Positions 15,601-31,022 of a stretch of DNA of 64,000 bases are shown here, piece by piece (the stretch's first letter is position 1; each line of letters begins with the position of its first letter). Source of the stretch: Bombus terrestris (Eukaryota > Arthropoda > Insecta > Hymenoptera > Apidae); the NCBI RefSeq assembly GCF_910591885.1, contig NC_063274.1, forward strand, positions 15,584,164 to 15,648,163, written 5' to 3'. The notes under the pieces were generated by a model that saw only the letters and a program-made list of their open reading frames with translations, had not been told where the DNA came from and did not search any database. A program made the position numbers and the translations under genes.

Positions 15601-18600
15601 ATACGTTATAACGATATAGTTTATAACGTTATACGTTATATCGTTATAGTATATAACGTTATACGTTATATCGATATAGTATATCACGTTATACGTTATA
15701 TCGTTATAGTTTATAACGTTATACGTTATATCGTAATACTACATAACGTTATACGTTATATCGTAATACTACATAACGTTATACGTTATATCGTTATAGT
15801 ATATAACGTTATACGTTATATGGATATAGCATATAACGTTATACGTTATATCGTAATACTACATAACGTTATACGTTATATCGTAATACTACATAACGTT
15901 ATACGTTATATCGTTATCGTATATAACGTTATACGTTATATCGTTATCGTATATAACGTTTTACGTTATATCGTTATAGTATATAACGTTATACGTTATA
16001 TCGATATAGCATATCACGTTATACGTTATATCGTTATAGTTTATAACGTTATACGTTATATCGCTATCGTATATAACGTTATACGTTATATCGTTATCGT
16101 ATATAACGTTATACGGTATATCGTTATAGTATATAACGTTATACGTTATATTGTTATAGTACATAACGTTATACGTTATATCGATATCGTATATAACGTT
16201 TTACGTTATATCGTTATAGTATATAACGTTATACGTTATAACGATATAGTTTATAACGTTATACGTTATATCGTTATCGTATATAACGTTTTGCGTTATA
16301 TCGTTATAGTATATAACGTTATACGCTATATCGATATAGCATATCACGTTATACGTTATAACGATATAGTTTATAACGTTATACGTTATAACGATATAGT
16401 TTATAACGTTATACGTTATATCGTTATCGTATATAACGTTATACGTTATATCGCTATCGTATATAACGTTATACGTTATATCGTTATAGTATATAACGTT
16501 ATACGCTATATCGATATAGTATATAACGTTATACGTTATATCGATATAGTATATAACGTTATACGTTATAACGATATAGTTTATAACGTTATACGTTATA
16601 TTGTTATAGTACATAACGTTATACGTTATATCGATATCGTATATAACGTTTTACGTTATATCGTTATAGTATATAACGTTATACGTTATAACGATATAGT
16701 TGATAACGTTATACGTTATATCGTTATCGTATATAACGTTTTGCGTTATATCGTTATAGTATATAACGTTATACGCTATATCGATATAGCATATCACGTT
16801 ATACGTTATAACGATATAGTTTATAACGTTATACGTTATAACGATATAGTTTATAACGTTATACGTTATATCGTTATAGTATATAACGTTATACGTTATA
16901 TCGATATAGTATATCACGTTATACGTTATATCGTTATAGTTTATAACGTTATACGTTATATCGTAATACTACATAACGTTATACGTTATATCGTAATACT
17001 ACATAACGTTATACGTTATATCGCTATCGTATATAACGTTATACGTTATATCGTTATCGTATATAACGTTATACGCTATATCGATATAGCATATCACGTT
17101 ATACGTTATAACGATATAGTTTATAACGTTATACGTTATAACGATATAGTTTATAACGTTATACGTTATATCGTTATCGTATATAACGTTATACGTTATA
17201 TCGCTATCGTATATAACGTTATACGTTATATCGTTATAGTATATAACGTTATACGTTATAACGATATAGTTTATAACGTTATACGTTATATCGTTATAGT
17301 ATATAACGTTATACGTTATATCGATATAGTATATCACGTTATACGTTATATCGTTATAGTTTTTAACGTTATACGTTATATCGTAATACTACATAACGTT
17401 ATACGTTATATCGTAATACTACATAACGTTATACGTTATAACGATATAGTATATAACGTTTTACGTTATATCGTTATAGTATATAACGTTATACGTTATA
17501 TCGTTACAGTATATAACGTTGTACGTTATATCGTTATAGCATATAACGTTATACGTTATATCGATATAGTATATAACGTTTTACGTTATATCGTTATAGT
17601 ATATAACGTTATACGTTATATCGATATAGCATATCACGTTTTACGTTATATCGTTATAGTATATAACGTTATACGTTATAACGATATAGTTTATAACGTT
17701 ATACGTTATATCGTTATCGTATATAACGTTTTGCGTTATATCGTTATGGTATATAACGTTATACGTTATATCGATATCGTATATAACGTTTTACGTTATA
17801 TCGTTATAGTATATAACGTTATACGTTATATCGATATAGCATATCACGTTATACGTTATATCGTTACAGTATATAACGTTATACGTTATATCGATATAGT
17901 ATATCACGTTATACGTTATATCGTTATAGTTTATAACGTTATACGTTATATCGTAATACTACATAACGTTATACGTTATATCGTTATAGTATATAACGTT
18001 ATACGTTATATCGATATAGTATATAACGTTTTACGTTATATCGTTATAGTATATAACGTTATACGTTATATCGATATACCATATCACGTTTTACGTTATA
18101 TCGTTATAGTATATAACGTTATACGTTATAACGATATAGTTTATAACGTTATACTTTATATCGTTATCGTATATAACGTTTTGCGTTATATCGTTATAGT
18201 ATATAACGTTATACGTTATATCGATATCGTATATAACGTTTTACGTTATATCGTTATAGCATATAACGTTATACGTTATATCGATATAGTATATAACGTT
18301 TTACGTTATATCGTTATAGTATATAACGTTATACGTTATATCGATATAGCATATCACGTTTTACGTTATATCGTTATAGTATATAACGTTATACGTTATA
18401 TCGTTATCGTATATAACGTTATACGTTATATCGTTATAGTACATAACGTTATACGTTATAACGATATAGTATATAACGTTTTACGTTATATCGTTATAGT
18501 ATATAACGTTATACGTTATATCGTTACAGTATATAACGTTATACGTTATATCGTTATAGCATGTAACGTTATACGTTATATCGATATAGTATATAACGTT

Positions 18601-18840
18601 TTACGTTATATCGTTATAGTATATAACGTTATACGTTATATGGATATAGCATATAACGTTATACGTTATATCGTAATACTACATAACGTTATACGTTATA
18701 TCGTTATAGTATATAACGTTATACGTTATAACGATATAGTTTATAACGTTATACGCTATATCGATATAGTATATAACGTTTTACGTTATATCGATATAGT
18801 ATATGACGTTATACGTTATAACGATATAGTTTATAACGTT

Positions 18841-18871
18841 ATAGGGTTAAATCGATATAGTATATAACGTT
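18841..18871 (+). repeat. 31-bp boundary monomer (first)
   Basis: It reads ATAGGGTTAAATCGATATAG and then TATATAACGTT. Relative to its neighbour ATACGTTAAATCG, the CG at positions 4-5 is GGG, a net gain of one base. It ends the open frame with a frameshift and shifts the 30-bp phase of everything downstream by +1. Confidence 0.95.
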
Positions 18872-19021
18872 ATACGTTAAATCGATATAGTATATAACGT
18901 TATACGTTATATCGATATAGTATATAACGTTATACGTTATATCGTAATACTACATAACGTTATACGTTATATCGTAATACTACATAACGTTATACGTTAT
19001 ATCGATATAGTATATAACGTT

Positions 19022-19201
19022 TTACGCTATATCGTTATAGTACATAACGTTATACGTTATATCGTTATCGTATATAACGTTATACGCTATATCGTTATAG
19101 TATATAACGTTATACGTTATATCGTTACAGTATATAACGTTATACGTTATATCGCTATAGTACATAACGTTATACGTTATATCGCTATCGTATATAACGT
19201 T
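19022..19201. repeat. Conserved six-monomer opening segment after the boundary
   Basis: Order TTACGCTATA monomer, B, ATACGCTATA-A, TCGTTACAGT, TCGCTATAGT, G. The same order occurs near 25973, 33604, 40535, 56346 and 60217. An older form, with TTACGTTATA first and TCGTTACAGA in fourth place, lies at 9781-9960. What follows G separates the two unit types: K in type II, TCATTATCGC in type I. Confidence 0.75.
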
Positions 19202-22051
19202 ATACGTTATATCGATATCGTATATAACGTTTTACGTTATATCGTTATAGTATATCACGTTATACGTTATAACGATATAGTTTATAACGTTATACGTTAT
19301 AACGATATAGTTTATAACGTTATACGTTATATCGTTATAGTATATAACGTTATACGTTATATGGATATAGCATATAACGTTATACGTTATATCGTAATAC
19401 TACATAACGTTATACGTTATATCGTTATAGTATATAACGTTATACGTTATATCGATATAGTATATCACGTTATACGTTATATCGTTATAGTTTATAACGT
19501 TATACGTTATATCGTAATACTACATAACGTTATACGTTATATCGTAATACTACATAACGTTATACGTTATATCGTTACAGTATATAACGTTATACGTTAT
19601 ATGGATATAGCATATAACGTTATACGTTATATCGTAATACTACATAACGTTATACGTTATATCGTAATACTACATAACGTTATACGTTATATCGTTATCG
19701 TATATAACGTTATACGTTATATCGTTATCGTATATAACGTTTTACGTTATATCGTTATAGTATATAACGTTATACGTTATATCGATATAGCATATCACGT
19801 TATACGTTATATCGTTATAGTTTATAACGTTATACGTTATATCGCTATCGTATATAACGTTATACGTTATATCGTTATCGTATATAACGTTATACGGTAT
19901 ATCGTTATAGTATATAACGTTATACGTTATATTGTTATAGTACATAACGTTATACGTTATATCGATATCGTATATAACGTTTTACGTTATATCGTTATAT
20001 TATATAACGTTATACGTTATAACGATATAGTTTATAACGTTATACGTTATATCGTTATCGTATATAACGTTTTGCGTTATATCGTTATAGTATATAACGT
20101 TATACGCTATATCGATATAGCATATCACGTTATACGTTATAACGATATAGTTTATAACGTTATACGTTATAACGATATAGTTTATAACGTTATACGTTAT
20201 ATCGTTATCGTATATAACGTTATACGCTATATCGATATAGCATATCACGTTATACGTTATAACGATATAGCATATCACGTTATACGTTATAACGATATAG
20301 TTTATAACGTTATACGTTATAACGATATAGTTTATAACGTTATACGTTATATCGTTATAGTATATAACGTTATACGTTATATCGATATAGTATATCACGT
20401 TATACGTTATATCGTTATAGTTTATAACGTTATACGTTATATCGTAATACTACATAACGTTATACGTTATATCGTTATAGTATATAACGTTATACGTTAT
20501 ATCGCTATCGTATATAACGTTATACGTTATATCGTTATCGTATATAACGTTATACGCTATATCGATATAGCATATCACGTTATACGTTATAACGATATAG
20601 TTTATAACGTTATACGTTATAACGATATAGTTTATAACGTTATACGTTATATCGTTATCGTATATAACGTTATACGTTATATCGCTATCGTATATAACGT
20701 TATACGTTATATCGTTATAGTATATAACGTTATACGTTATAACGATATAGTTTATAACGTTATACGTTATATCGTTATAGTATATAACGTTATACGTTAT
20801 ATCGATATAGTATATCACGTTATACGTTATATCGTTATAGTTTATAACGCTATACGTTATATCGTAATACTACATAACGTTATACGTTATATCGTAATAC
20901 TACATAACGTTATACGTTATATCGTTATAGTATATAACGTTATACGTTATATGGATATAGCATATAACGTTATACGTTATATCGTAATACTACATAACGT
21001 TATACGTTATATCGTAATACTACATAACGTTATACGTTATATCGTTATCGTATATAACGTTATACGTTATATCGATATAGCATATCACGTTATACGTTAT
21101 ATCGTTATAGTTTATAACGTTATACGTTATATCGTTATAGTACATAGCGTTATACGTTATATCGTAATACTACATAACGTTATACGTTATATCGTTATAG
21201 TATATAACGTTATACGTTATATGGATATAGCATATAACGTTATACGTTATATCGTTATAGTACATAACGTTATACGTTATATCGATATCGTATATAACGT
21301 TTTACGTTATATCGTTATAGTATATAACGTTATACGTTATATCGATATAGCATATCACGTTATACGTTATATCGTTATAGTTTATAACGTTACACGTTAT
21401 ATCGTTATAGTACATAACGTTATACGTTATATCGTAATACTACATAACGTTATACGTTATATCGTTATAGTATATAACGTTATACGTTATATGGATATAG
21501 CATATAACGTTATACGTTATATCGTTATAGTATATAACGTTATACGTTATATCGATATAGCATATAACGTTATACGTTATATCGATATAGTTTATAACGC
21601 TATACGTTATATCGTAATACTACATAACGTTATACGTTATATCGTAATACTACATAACGTTATACGTTATATCGTTATAGTATATAACGTTATACGTTAT
21701 ATGGATATAGCATATAACGTTATACGTTATATCGTAATACTACATAACGTTATACGTTATATCGTAATACTACATAACGTTATACGTTATATCGTAATAC
21801 TACATAACGTTATACGTTATATCGTTATCGTATATAACGTTATACGTTATATCGTTATCGTATATAACGTTTTACGTTATATCGTTATAGTATATATCGT
21901 TATACGTTATATCGATATAGCATATCACGTTATACGTTATATCGTTATAGTTTATAACGTTATACGTTATATCGCTATCGTATATAACGTTATACGTTAT
22001 ATCGTTATCGTATATAACGTTATACGGTATATCGTTATAGTATATAACGCT

Positions 22052-22531
22052 ATACGTTATATTGTTATAGTACATAACGTTATACGTTATATCGATATCG
22101 TATATAACGTTTTACGTTATATCGTTATAGTATATAACGTTATACGTTATAACGATATAGTTTATAACGTTATACGTTATATCGTTATCGTATATAACGT
22201 TTTGCGTTATATCGTTATAGTATATAACGTTATACGCTATATCGATATAGCATATCACGTTATACGTTATAACGATATAGTTTATAACGTTATACGTTAT
22301 ATTGTTATAGTACATAACGTTATACGTTATATCGATATCGTATATAACGTTTTACGTTATATCGTTATAGTATATAACGTTATACGTTATAACGATATAG
22401 TTTATAACGTTATACGTTATATCGTTATCGTATATAACGTTTTGCGTTATATCGTTATAGTATATAACGTTATACGCTATATCGATATAGCATATCACGT
22501 TATACGTTATAACGATATAGTTTATAACGTT
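22052..22531. repeat. Tandem pair of the 240-bp module, unit 3
   Basis: Copies at 22052-22291 and 22292-22531, with single copies at 23072-23311 and 23522-23761, in the same spacing as units 1 and 2. Confidence 0.85.
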
Positions 22532-23992
22532 ATACGTTATAACGATATAGTTTATAACGTTATACGTTATATCGTTATAGTATATAACGTTATACGTTAT
22601 ATCGATATAGTATATCACGTTATACGTTATATCGTTGTAGTTTATAACGTTATACGTTATATCGTAATACTACATAACGTTATACGTTATATCGTAATAC
22701 TACATAACGTTATACGTTATATCGTTATAGTATATAACGTTATACGTTATATGGATATAGCATATAACGTTATACGTTATATCGTAATACTACATAACGT
22801 TATACGTTATATCGTAATACTACATAACGTTATACGTTATATCGTTATCGTATATAACGTTATACGTTATATCGTTATCGTATATAACGTTTTACGTTAT
22901 ATCGTTATAGTATATAACGTTATACGTTACATCGATATAGCATATCACGTTATACGTTATATCGTTATAGTTTATAACGTTATACGTTATATCGCTATCG
23001 TATATAACGTTATACGTTATATCGTTATCGTATATAACGTTATACGGTATATCGTTATAGTATATAACGTTATACGTTATATTGTTATAGTACATAACGT
23101 TATACGTTATATCGATATCGTATATAACGTTTTACGTTATATCGTTATAGTATATAACGTTATACGTTATAACGATATAGTTTATAACGTTATACGTTAT
23201 ATCGTTATCGTATATAACGTTTTGCGTTATATCGTTATAGTATATAACGTTATACGCTATATCGATATAGCATATCACGTTATACGTTATAACGATATAG
23301 TTTATAACGTTATACGTTATAACGATATAGTTTATAACGTTATACGTTATATCGTTATCGTATATAACGTTATACGTTATATCGCTATCGTATATAACGT
23401 TATACGTTATATCGTTATAGTATATAACGTTATACGCTATATCGATATAGTATATAACGTTATACGTTATATCGATATAGTATATAACGTTATACGTTAT
23501 AACGATATAGTTTATAACGTTATACGTTATATTGTTATAGTACATAACGTTATACGTTATATCGATATCGTATATAACGTTTTACGTTATATCGTTATAG
23601 TATATAACGTTATACGTTATAACGATATAGTTGATAACGTTATACGTTATATCGTTATCGTATATAACGTTTTGCGTTATATCGTTATAGTATATAACGT
23701 TATACGCTATATCGATATAGCATATCACGTTATACGTTATAACGATATAGTTTATAACGTTATACGTTATAACGATATAGTTTATAACGTTATACGTTAT
23801 ATCGTTATAGTATATAACGTTATACGTTATATCGATATAGTATATCACGTTATACGTTATATCGTTATAGTTTATAACGTTATACGTTATATCGTAATAC
23901 TACATAACGTTATACGTTATATCGTAATACTACATAACGTTATACGTTATATCGCTATCGTATATAACGTTATACGTTATATCGTTATCGTA

Positions 23993-24034
23993 TATAACGT
24001 TATACGCTATATCGATATAGCGTATAACGTTATA
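23993..24034. repeat. Perfect 42-bp palindrome
   Basis: Same palindrome as at 13342, in the monomer at 24002, centred at 24013/24014. Its counterpart in unit 2 (17071) is a normal CT-H, so the palindromic form is patchily distributed among homologous sites. Confidence 0.9.
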
Positions 24035-25771
24035 CGTTATAACGATATAGTTTATAACGTTATACGTTATAACGATATAGTTTATAACGTTATACGTTAT
24101 ATCGTTATCGTATATAACGTTATACGTTATATCGCTATCGTATATAACGTTATACGTTATATCGTTATAGTATATAACGTTATACGTTATAACGATATAG
24201 TTTATAACGTTATACGTTATATCGTTATAGTATATAACGTTATACGTTATATCGATATAGTATATCACGTTATACGTTATATCGTTATAGTTTTTAACGT
24301 TATACGTTATATCGTAATACTACATAACGTTATACGTTATATCGTAATACTACATAACGTTATACGTTATAACGATATAGTATATAACGTTTTACGTTAT
24401 ATCGTTATAGTATATAACGTTATACGTTATATCGTTACAGTATATAACGTTGTACGTTATATCGTTATAGCATATAACGTTATACGTTATATCGATATAG
24501 TATATAACGTTTTACGTTATATCGTTATAGTATATAACGTTATACGTTATATCGATATAGCATATCACGTTTTACGTTATATCGTTATAGTATATAACGT
24601 TATACGTTATAACGATATAGTTTATAACGTTATACGTTATATCGTTATCGTATATAACGTTTTGCGTTATATCGTTATGGTATATAACGTTATACGTTAT
24701 ATCGATATCGTATATAACGTTTTACGTTATATCGTTATAGTATATAACGTTATACGTTATATCGATATAGCATATCACGTTATACGTTATATCGTTACAG
24801 TATATAACGTTATACGTTATATCGATATAGTATATCACGTTATACGTTATATCGTTATAGTTTATAACGTTATACGTTATATCGTAATACTACATAACGT
24901 TATACGTTATATCGTTATAGTATATAACGTTATACGTTATATCGATATAGTATATAACGTTTTACGTTATATCGTTATAGTATATAACGTTATACGTTAT
25001 ATCGATATACCATATCACGTTTTACGTTATATCGTTATAGTATATAACGTTATACGTTATAACGATATAGTTTATAACGTTATACTTTATATCGTTATCG
25101 TATATAACGTTTTGCGTTATATCGTTATAGTATATAACGTTATACGTTATATCGATATCGTATATAACGTTTTACGTTATATCGTTATAGCATATAACGT
25201 TATACGTTATATCGATATAGTATATAACGTTTTACGTTATATCGTTATAGTATATAACGTTATACGTTATATCGATATAGCATATCACGTTTTACGTTAT
25301 ATCGTTATAGTATATAACGTTATACGTTATATCGTTATCGTATATAACGTTATACGTTATATCGTTATAGTACATAACGTTATACGTTATAACGATATAG
25401 TATATAACGTTTTACGTTATATCGTTATAGTATATAACGTTATACGTTATATCGTTACAGTATATAACGTTATACGTTATATCGTTATAGCATATAACGT
25501 TATACGTTATATCGATATAGTATATAACGTTTTACGTTATATCGTTATAGTATATAACGTTATACGTTATATGGATATAGCATATAACGTTATACGTTAT
25601 ATCGTAATACTACATAACGTTATACGTTATATCGTTATAGTATATAACGTTATACGTTATAACGATATAGTTTATAACGTTATACGCTATATCGATATAG
25701 TATATAACGTTTTACGTTATATCGATATAGTATATGACGTTATACGTTATAACGATATAGTTTATAACGTT

Positions 25772-25802
25772 ATAGGGTTAAATCGATATAGTATATAACG
25801 TT
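25772..25802 (+). repeat. 31-bp boundary monomer (second)
   Basis: Same 31-bp sequence as at 18841, 6931 bp downstream of it. Confidence 0.95.
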
Positions 25803-28022
25803 ATACGTTAAATCGATATAGTATATAACGTTATACGTTATATCGATATAGTATATAACGTTATACGTTATATCGTAATACTACATAACGTTATACGTTA
25901 TATCGTAATACTACATAACGTTATACGTTATATCGATATAGTATATAACGTTTTACGCTATATCGTTATAGTACATAACGTTATACGTTATATCGTTATC
26001 GTATATAACGTTATACGCTATATCGTTATAGTATATAACGTTATACGTTATATCGTTACAGTATATAACGTTATACGTTATATCGCTATAGTACATAACG
26101 TTATACGTTATATCGCTATCGTATATAACGTTATACGTTATATCATTATCGCATATAACGTTATGCGTTATATCGTTATCGTATCTAACGTTATACGTTA
26201 TATCGTAATACTACATAACGTTATACGTTATATCCTAATACTACATAACGTTATACGTTATATCGATATAGTATATAACGTTTTACGTTATATCGATATA
26301 GTATATAACGTTATACGTTATAACGATGTAGTATATAACGTTATACGTTATATCGTTATCGTATATAACGTTATACGTTATATCGTTATAGTACATAACG
26401 TTATACGTTATATCGATATAGTATATAACGTTTTACGTTATATCGTTATAGTATATAACTTTATACGTTATATGGATATAGCATATAACGTTATACGTTA
26501 TATCGTTATCGTATATAACGTTATACGTTATATCGTTATAGTATATAACGTTATACGTTATATGGATATAGCATATAACGTTATACGTTATATCGTTATC
26601 GTATATAACGTTATACGTTATATCGTTATCGTATATAACGTTATGCGTTATATCGATATAGTATATAACGTTATACGTTATATCGTTATAGTATATAACG
26701 TTTTACGTTATATCGTTATAGTATATAACGGTATACGTTATAAGGATATAGCATATAGCGTTATACGTTATATCGTAATACTACATAACGTTATACGTTA
26801 TATCGTAATACTACATAACGTTATACGTTATATCGTTATAGTATATAACGTTATACGTTATATGGATATAGCATATAACGTTATACGTTATATCGTAATA
26901 CTACATAACGTTATACGTTATATCGTAATACTACATAACGTTATACGTTATATCGTTATCGTATATAACGTTATACGTTATATCTTTATAGTACATAACG
27001 TTATACGTTATAACGATATAGTTTATAACGTTATACGTTATATCGTTATCGTATATAACGTTATACGTTATATCGTTATAGTACATAACGTTATACGTTA
27101 TATCGATATCGTATATAACGTTTTACGTTATATCGTTATAGTATATAACGTTATACGTTATATCGATATAGCATATCACGTTATACGTTATATCGTTATA
27201 GTTTATAACGTTATACGTTATATCGTTATAGTACATAACGTTATACGTTATATCGTAATACTACATAACGTTATACGTTATATCGTTATAGTATATAACG
27301 TTATACGTTATATGGATATAGCATATAACGTTATACGTTATATCGTAATACTACATAACGTTATACGTTATATCGTAATACTACATAACGTTATACGTTA
27401 TATCGTAATACTACATAACGTTATACGTTATATCGTTATCGTATATAACGTTATACGTTATATCTTTATAGTACATAACGTTATACGTTATAACGATATA
27501 GTTTATAACGTTATACGTTATATCGTTATCGTATATAACGTTATACGTTATATCGTTATAGTACATAACGTTATACGTTATATCGATATCGTATATAACG
27601 TTTTACGTTATATCGTTATAGTATATAACGTTATACGTTATATCGATATAGCATATCACGTTATACGTTATATCGTTATAGTATATAACGTTATACGTTA
27701 TATCGATATAGCATATCACGTTATACGTTATATCGTTATAGTTTATAACGCTATACGTTATATCGTAATACTACATAACGTTATACGTTATATCGTAATA
27801 CTACATAACGTTATACGTTATATCGTTATAGTATATAACGTTATACGTTATATGGATATAGCATATAACGTTATACGTTATATCGTAATACTACATAACG
27901 TTATACGTTATATCGTAATACTACATAACGTTATACGTTATATCGTAATACTACATAACGTTATACGTTATATCGTTATCGTATATAACGTTATACGTTA
28001 TATCGTTATCGTATATAACGTT

Positions 28023-31022
28023 TTACGTTATATCGTTATAGTATATATCGTTATACGTTATATCGATATAGCATATCACGTTATACGTTATATCGTTATA
28101 GTTTATAACGTTATACGTTATATCGCTATCGTATATAACGTTATACGTTATATCGTTATCGTATATAACGTTATACGGTATATCGTTATAGTATATAACG
28201 CTATACGTTATATTGTTATAGTACATAACGTTATACGTTATATCGATATCGTATATAACGTTTTACGTTATATCGTTATAGTATATAACGTTATACGTTA
28301 TAACGATATAGTTTATAACGTTATACGTTATATCGTTATCGTATATAACGTTTTGCGTTATATCGTTATAGTATATAACGTTATACGCTATATCGATATA
28401 GCATATCACGTTATACGTTATAACGATATAGTTTATAACGTTATACGTTATATTGTTATAGTACATAACGTTATACGTTATATCGATATCGTATATAACG
28501 TTTTACGTTATATCGTTATAGTATATAACGTTATACGTTATAACGATATAGTTTATAACGTTATACGTTATATCGTTATCGTATATAACGTTTTGCGTTA
28601 TATCGTTATAGTATATAACGTTATACGCTATATCGATATAGCATATCACGTTATACGTTATAACGATATAGTTTATAACGTTATACGTTATAACGATATA
28701 GTTTATAACGTTATACGTTATATCGTTATAGTATATAACGTTATACGTTATATCGATATAGTATATCACGTTATACGTTATATCGTTATAGTTTATAACG
28801 TTATACGTTATATCGTAATACTACATAACGTTATACGTTATATCGTAATACTACATAACGTTATACGTTATATCGTTATAGTATATAACGTTATACGTTA
28901 TATGGATATAGCATATAACGTTATACGTTATATCGTAATACTACATAACGTTATACGTTATATCGTAATACTACATAACGTTATACGTTATATCGTTATC
29001 GTATATAACGTTATACGTTATATCGTTATCGTATATAACGTTTTACGTTATATCGTTATAGTATATAACGTTATACGTTATATCGATATAGCATATCACG
29101 TTATACGTTATATCGTTATAGTTTATAACGTTATACGTTATATCGCTATCGTATATAACGTTATACGTTATATCGTTATCGTATATAACGTTATACGGTA
29201 TATCGTTATAGTATATAACGTTATACGTTATATTGTTATAGTACATAACGTTATACGTTATATCGATATCGTATATAACGTTTTACGTTATATCGTTATA
29301 GTATATAACGTTATACGTTATAACGATATAGTTTATAACGTTATACGTTATATCGTTATCGTATATAACGTTTTGCGTTATATCGTTATAGTATATAACG
29401 TTATACGCTATATCGATATAGCATATCACGTTATACGTTATAACGATATAGTTTATAACGTTATACGTTATAACGATATAGTTTATAACGTTATACGTTA
29501 TATCGTTATCGTATATAACGTTTTACGTTATATCGTTATAGTATATATCGTTATACGTTATATCGATATAGCATATCACGTTATACGTTATATCGTTATA
29601 GTTTATAACGTTATACGTTATATCGCTATCGTATATAACGTTATACGTTATATCGTTATCGTATATAACGTTATACGGTATATCGTTATAGTATATAACG
29701 CTATACGTTATATTGTTATAGTACATAACGTTATACGTTATATCGATATCGTATATAACGTTTTACGTTATATCGTTATAGTATATAACGTTATACGTTA
29801 TAACGATATAGTTTATAACGTTATACGTTATATCGTTATCGTATATAACGTTTTGCGTTATATCGTTATAGTATATAACGTTATACGCTATATCGATATA
29901 GCATATCACGTTATACGTTATAACGATATAGTTTATAACGTTATACGTTATATTGTTATAGTACATAACGTTATACGTTATATCGATATCGTATATAACG
30001 TTTTACGTTATATCGTTATAGTATATAACGTTATACGTTATAACGATATAGTTTATAACGTTATACGTTATATCGTTATCGTATATAACGTTTTGCGTTA
30101 TATCGTTATAGTATATAACGTTATACGCTATATCGATATAGCATATCACGTTATACGTTATAACGATATAGTTTATAACGTTATACGTTATAACGATATA
30201 GTTTATAACGTTATACGTTATATCGTTATAGTATATAACGTTATACGTTATATCGATATAGTATATCACGTTATACGTTATATCGTTATAGTTTATAACG
30301 TTATACGTTATATCGTAATACTACATAACGTTATACGTTATATCGTAATACTACATAACGTTATACGTTATATCGTTATAGTATATAACGTTATACGTTA
30401 TATGGATATAGCATATAACGTTATACGTTATATCGTAATACTACATAACGTTATACGTTATATCGTAATACTACATAACGTTATACGTTATATCGTTATC
30501 GTATATAACGTTATACGTTATATCGTTATCGTATATAACGTTTTACGTTATATCGTTATAGTATATAACGTTATACGTTATATCGATATAGCATATCACG
30601 TTATACGTTATATCGTTATAGTTTATAACGTTATACGTTATATCGCTATCGTATATAACGTTATACGTTATATCGTTATCGTATATAACGTTATACGGTA
30701 TATCGTTATAGTATATAACGTTATACGTTATATTGTTATAGTACATAACGTTATACGTTATATCGATATCGTATATAACGTTTTACGTTATATCGTTATA
30801 GTATATAACGTTATACGTTATAACGATATAGTTTATAACGTTATACGTTATATCGTTATCGTATATAACGTTTTGCGTTATATCGTTATAGTATATAACG
30901 TTATACGCTATATCGATATAGCATATCACGTTATACGTTATAACGATATAGTTTATAACGTTATACGTTATAACGATATAGTTTATAACGTTATACGTTA
31001 TATCGTTATCGTATATAACGTT
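28023..31022. repeat. Private 1500-bp tandem duplication in unit 4
   Basis: 28023-29522 is repeated as 29523-31022 with no difference I could see. Rare variants recur at exactly +1500: GTATATATCG near 28043 and 29543, the ATACGGTATA prefix near 28173 and 29673, and CGCTATACGTTATATTG near 28200 and 29700. The match stops at 31023 (G monomer against the special L-A). Other units have a single copy. 240-bp modules therefore appear at 28203, 28443, 29223, 29703, 29943, 30723 and 31173. Confidence 0.88.

Larger units (their letters stand above)
9301..18840. repeat. Higher-order unit 2, 9540 bp (318 monomers)
   Basis: It opens as a near copy of unit 1. Variants at 9871 (TCGTTACAGA), 9991 (ATGCGTTATA prefix), 10051 (TCCTAATACT) and 10561 (ATAAGGATATAGC) match 691, 811, 871 and 1381 of unit 1. 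The offset is 9030 at the start and becomes 9180 after a five-monomer difference at 9721-9870. It ends at the first 31-bp boundary monomer (18841). The last 1.4 kb is rich in TTA-prefixed monomers and carries TCGTTACAGT and CATATCACGTT variants that reappear before every later boundary. Confidence 0.8.
18841..25771. repeat. Higher-order unit 3, 6931 bp, type II
   Basis: It runs from the 31-bp monomer at 18841 to the one at 25772 and is 231 monomers plus one base. After the shared opening (TAA, TAA, C, E, E, C, TTACGCTATA, B, A, TCGTTACAGT, TCGCTATAGT, G) it goes straight to K at 19202, then to L-A ending ATATCACGTT, D, D, A, F. In unit 2 the same K-led run starts at 11971. The ATGCGTTATA section that follows G in the type I units is missing. 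Confidence 0.82.
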
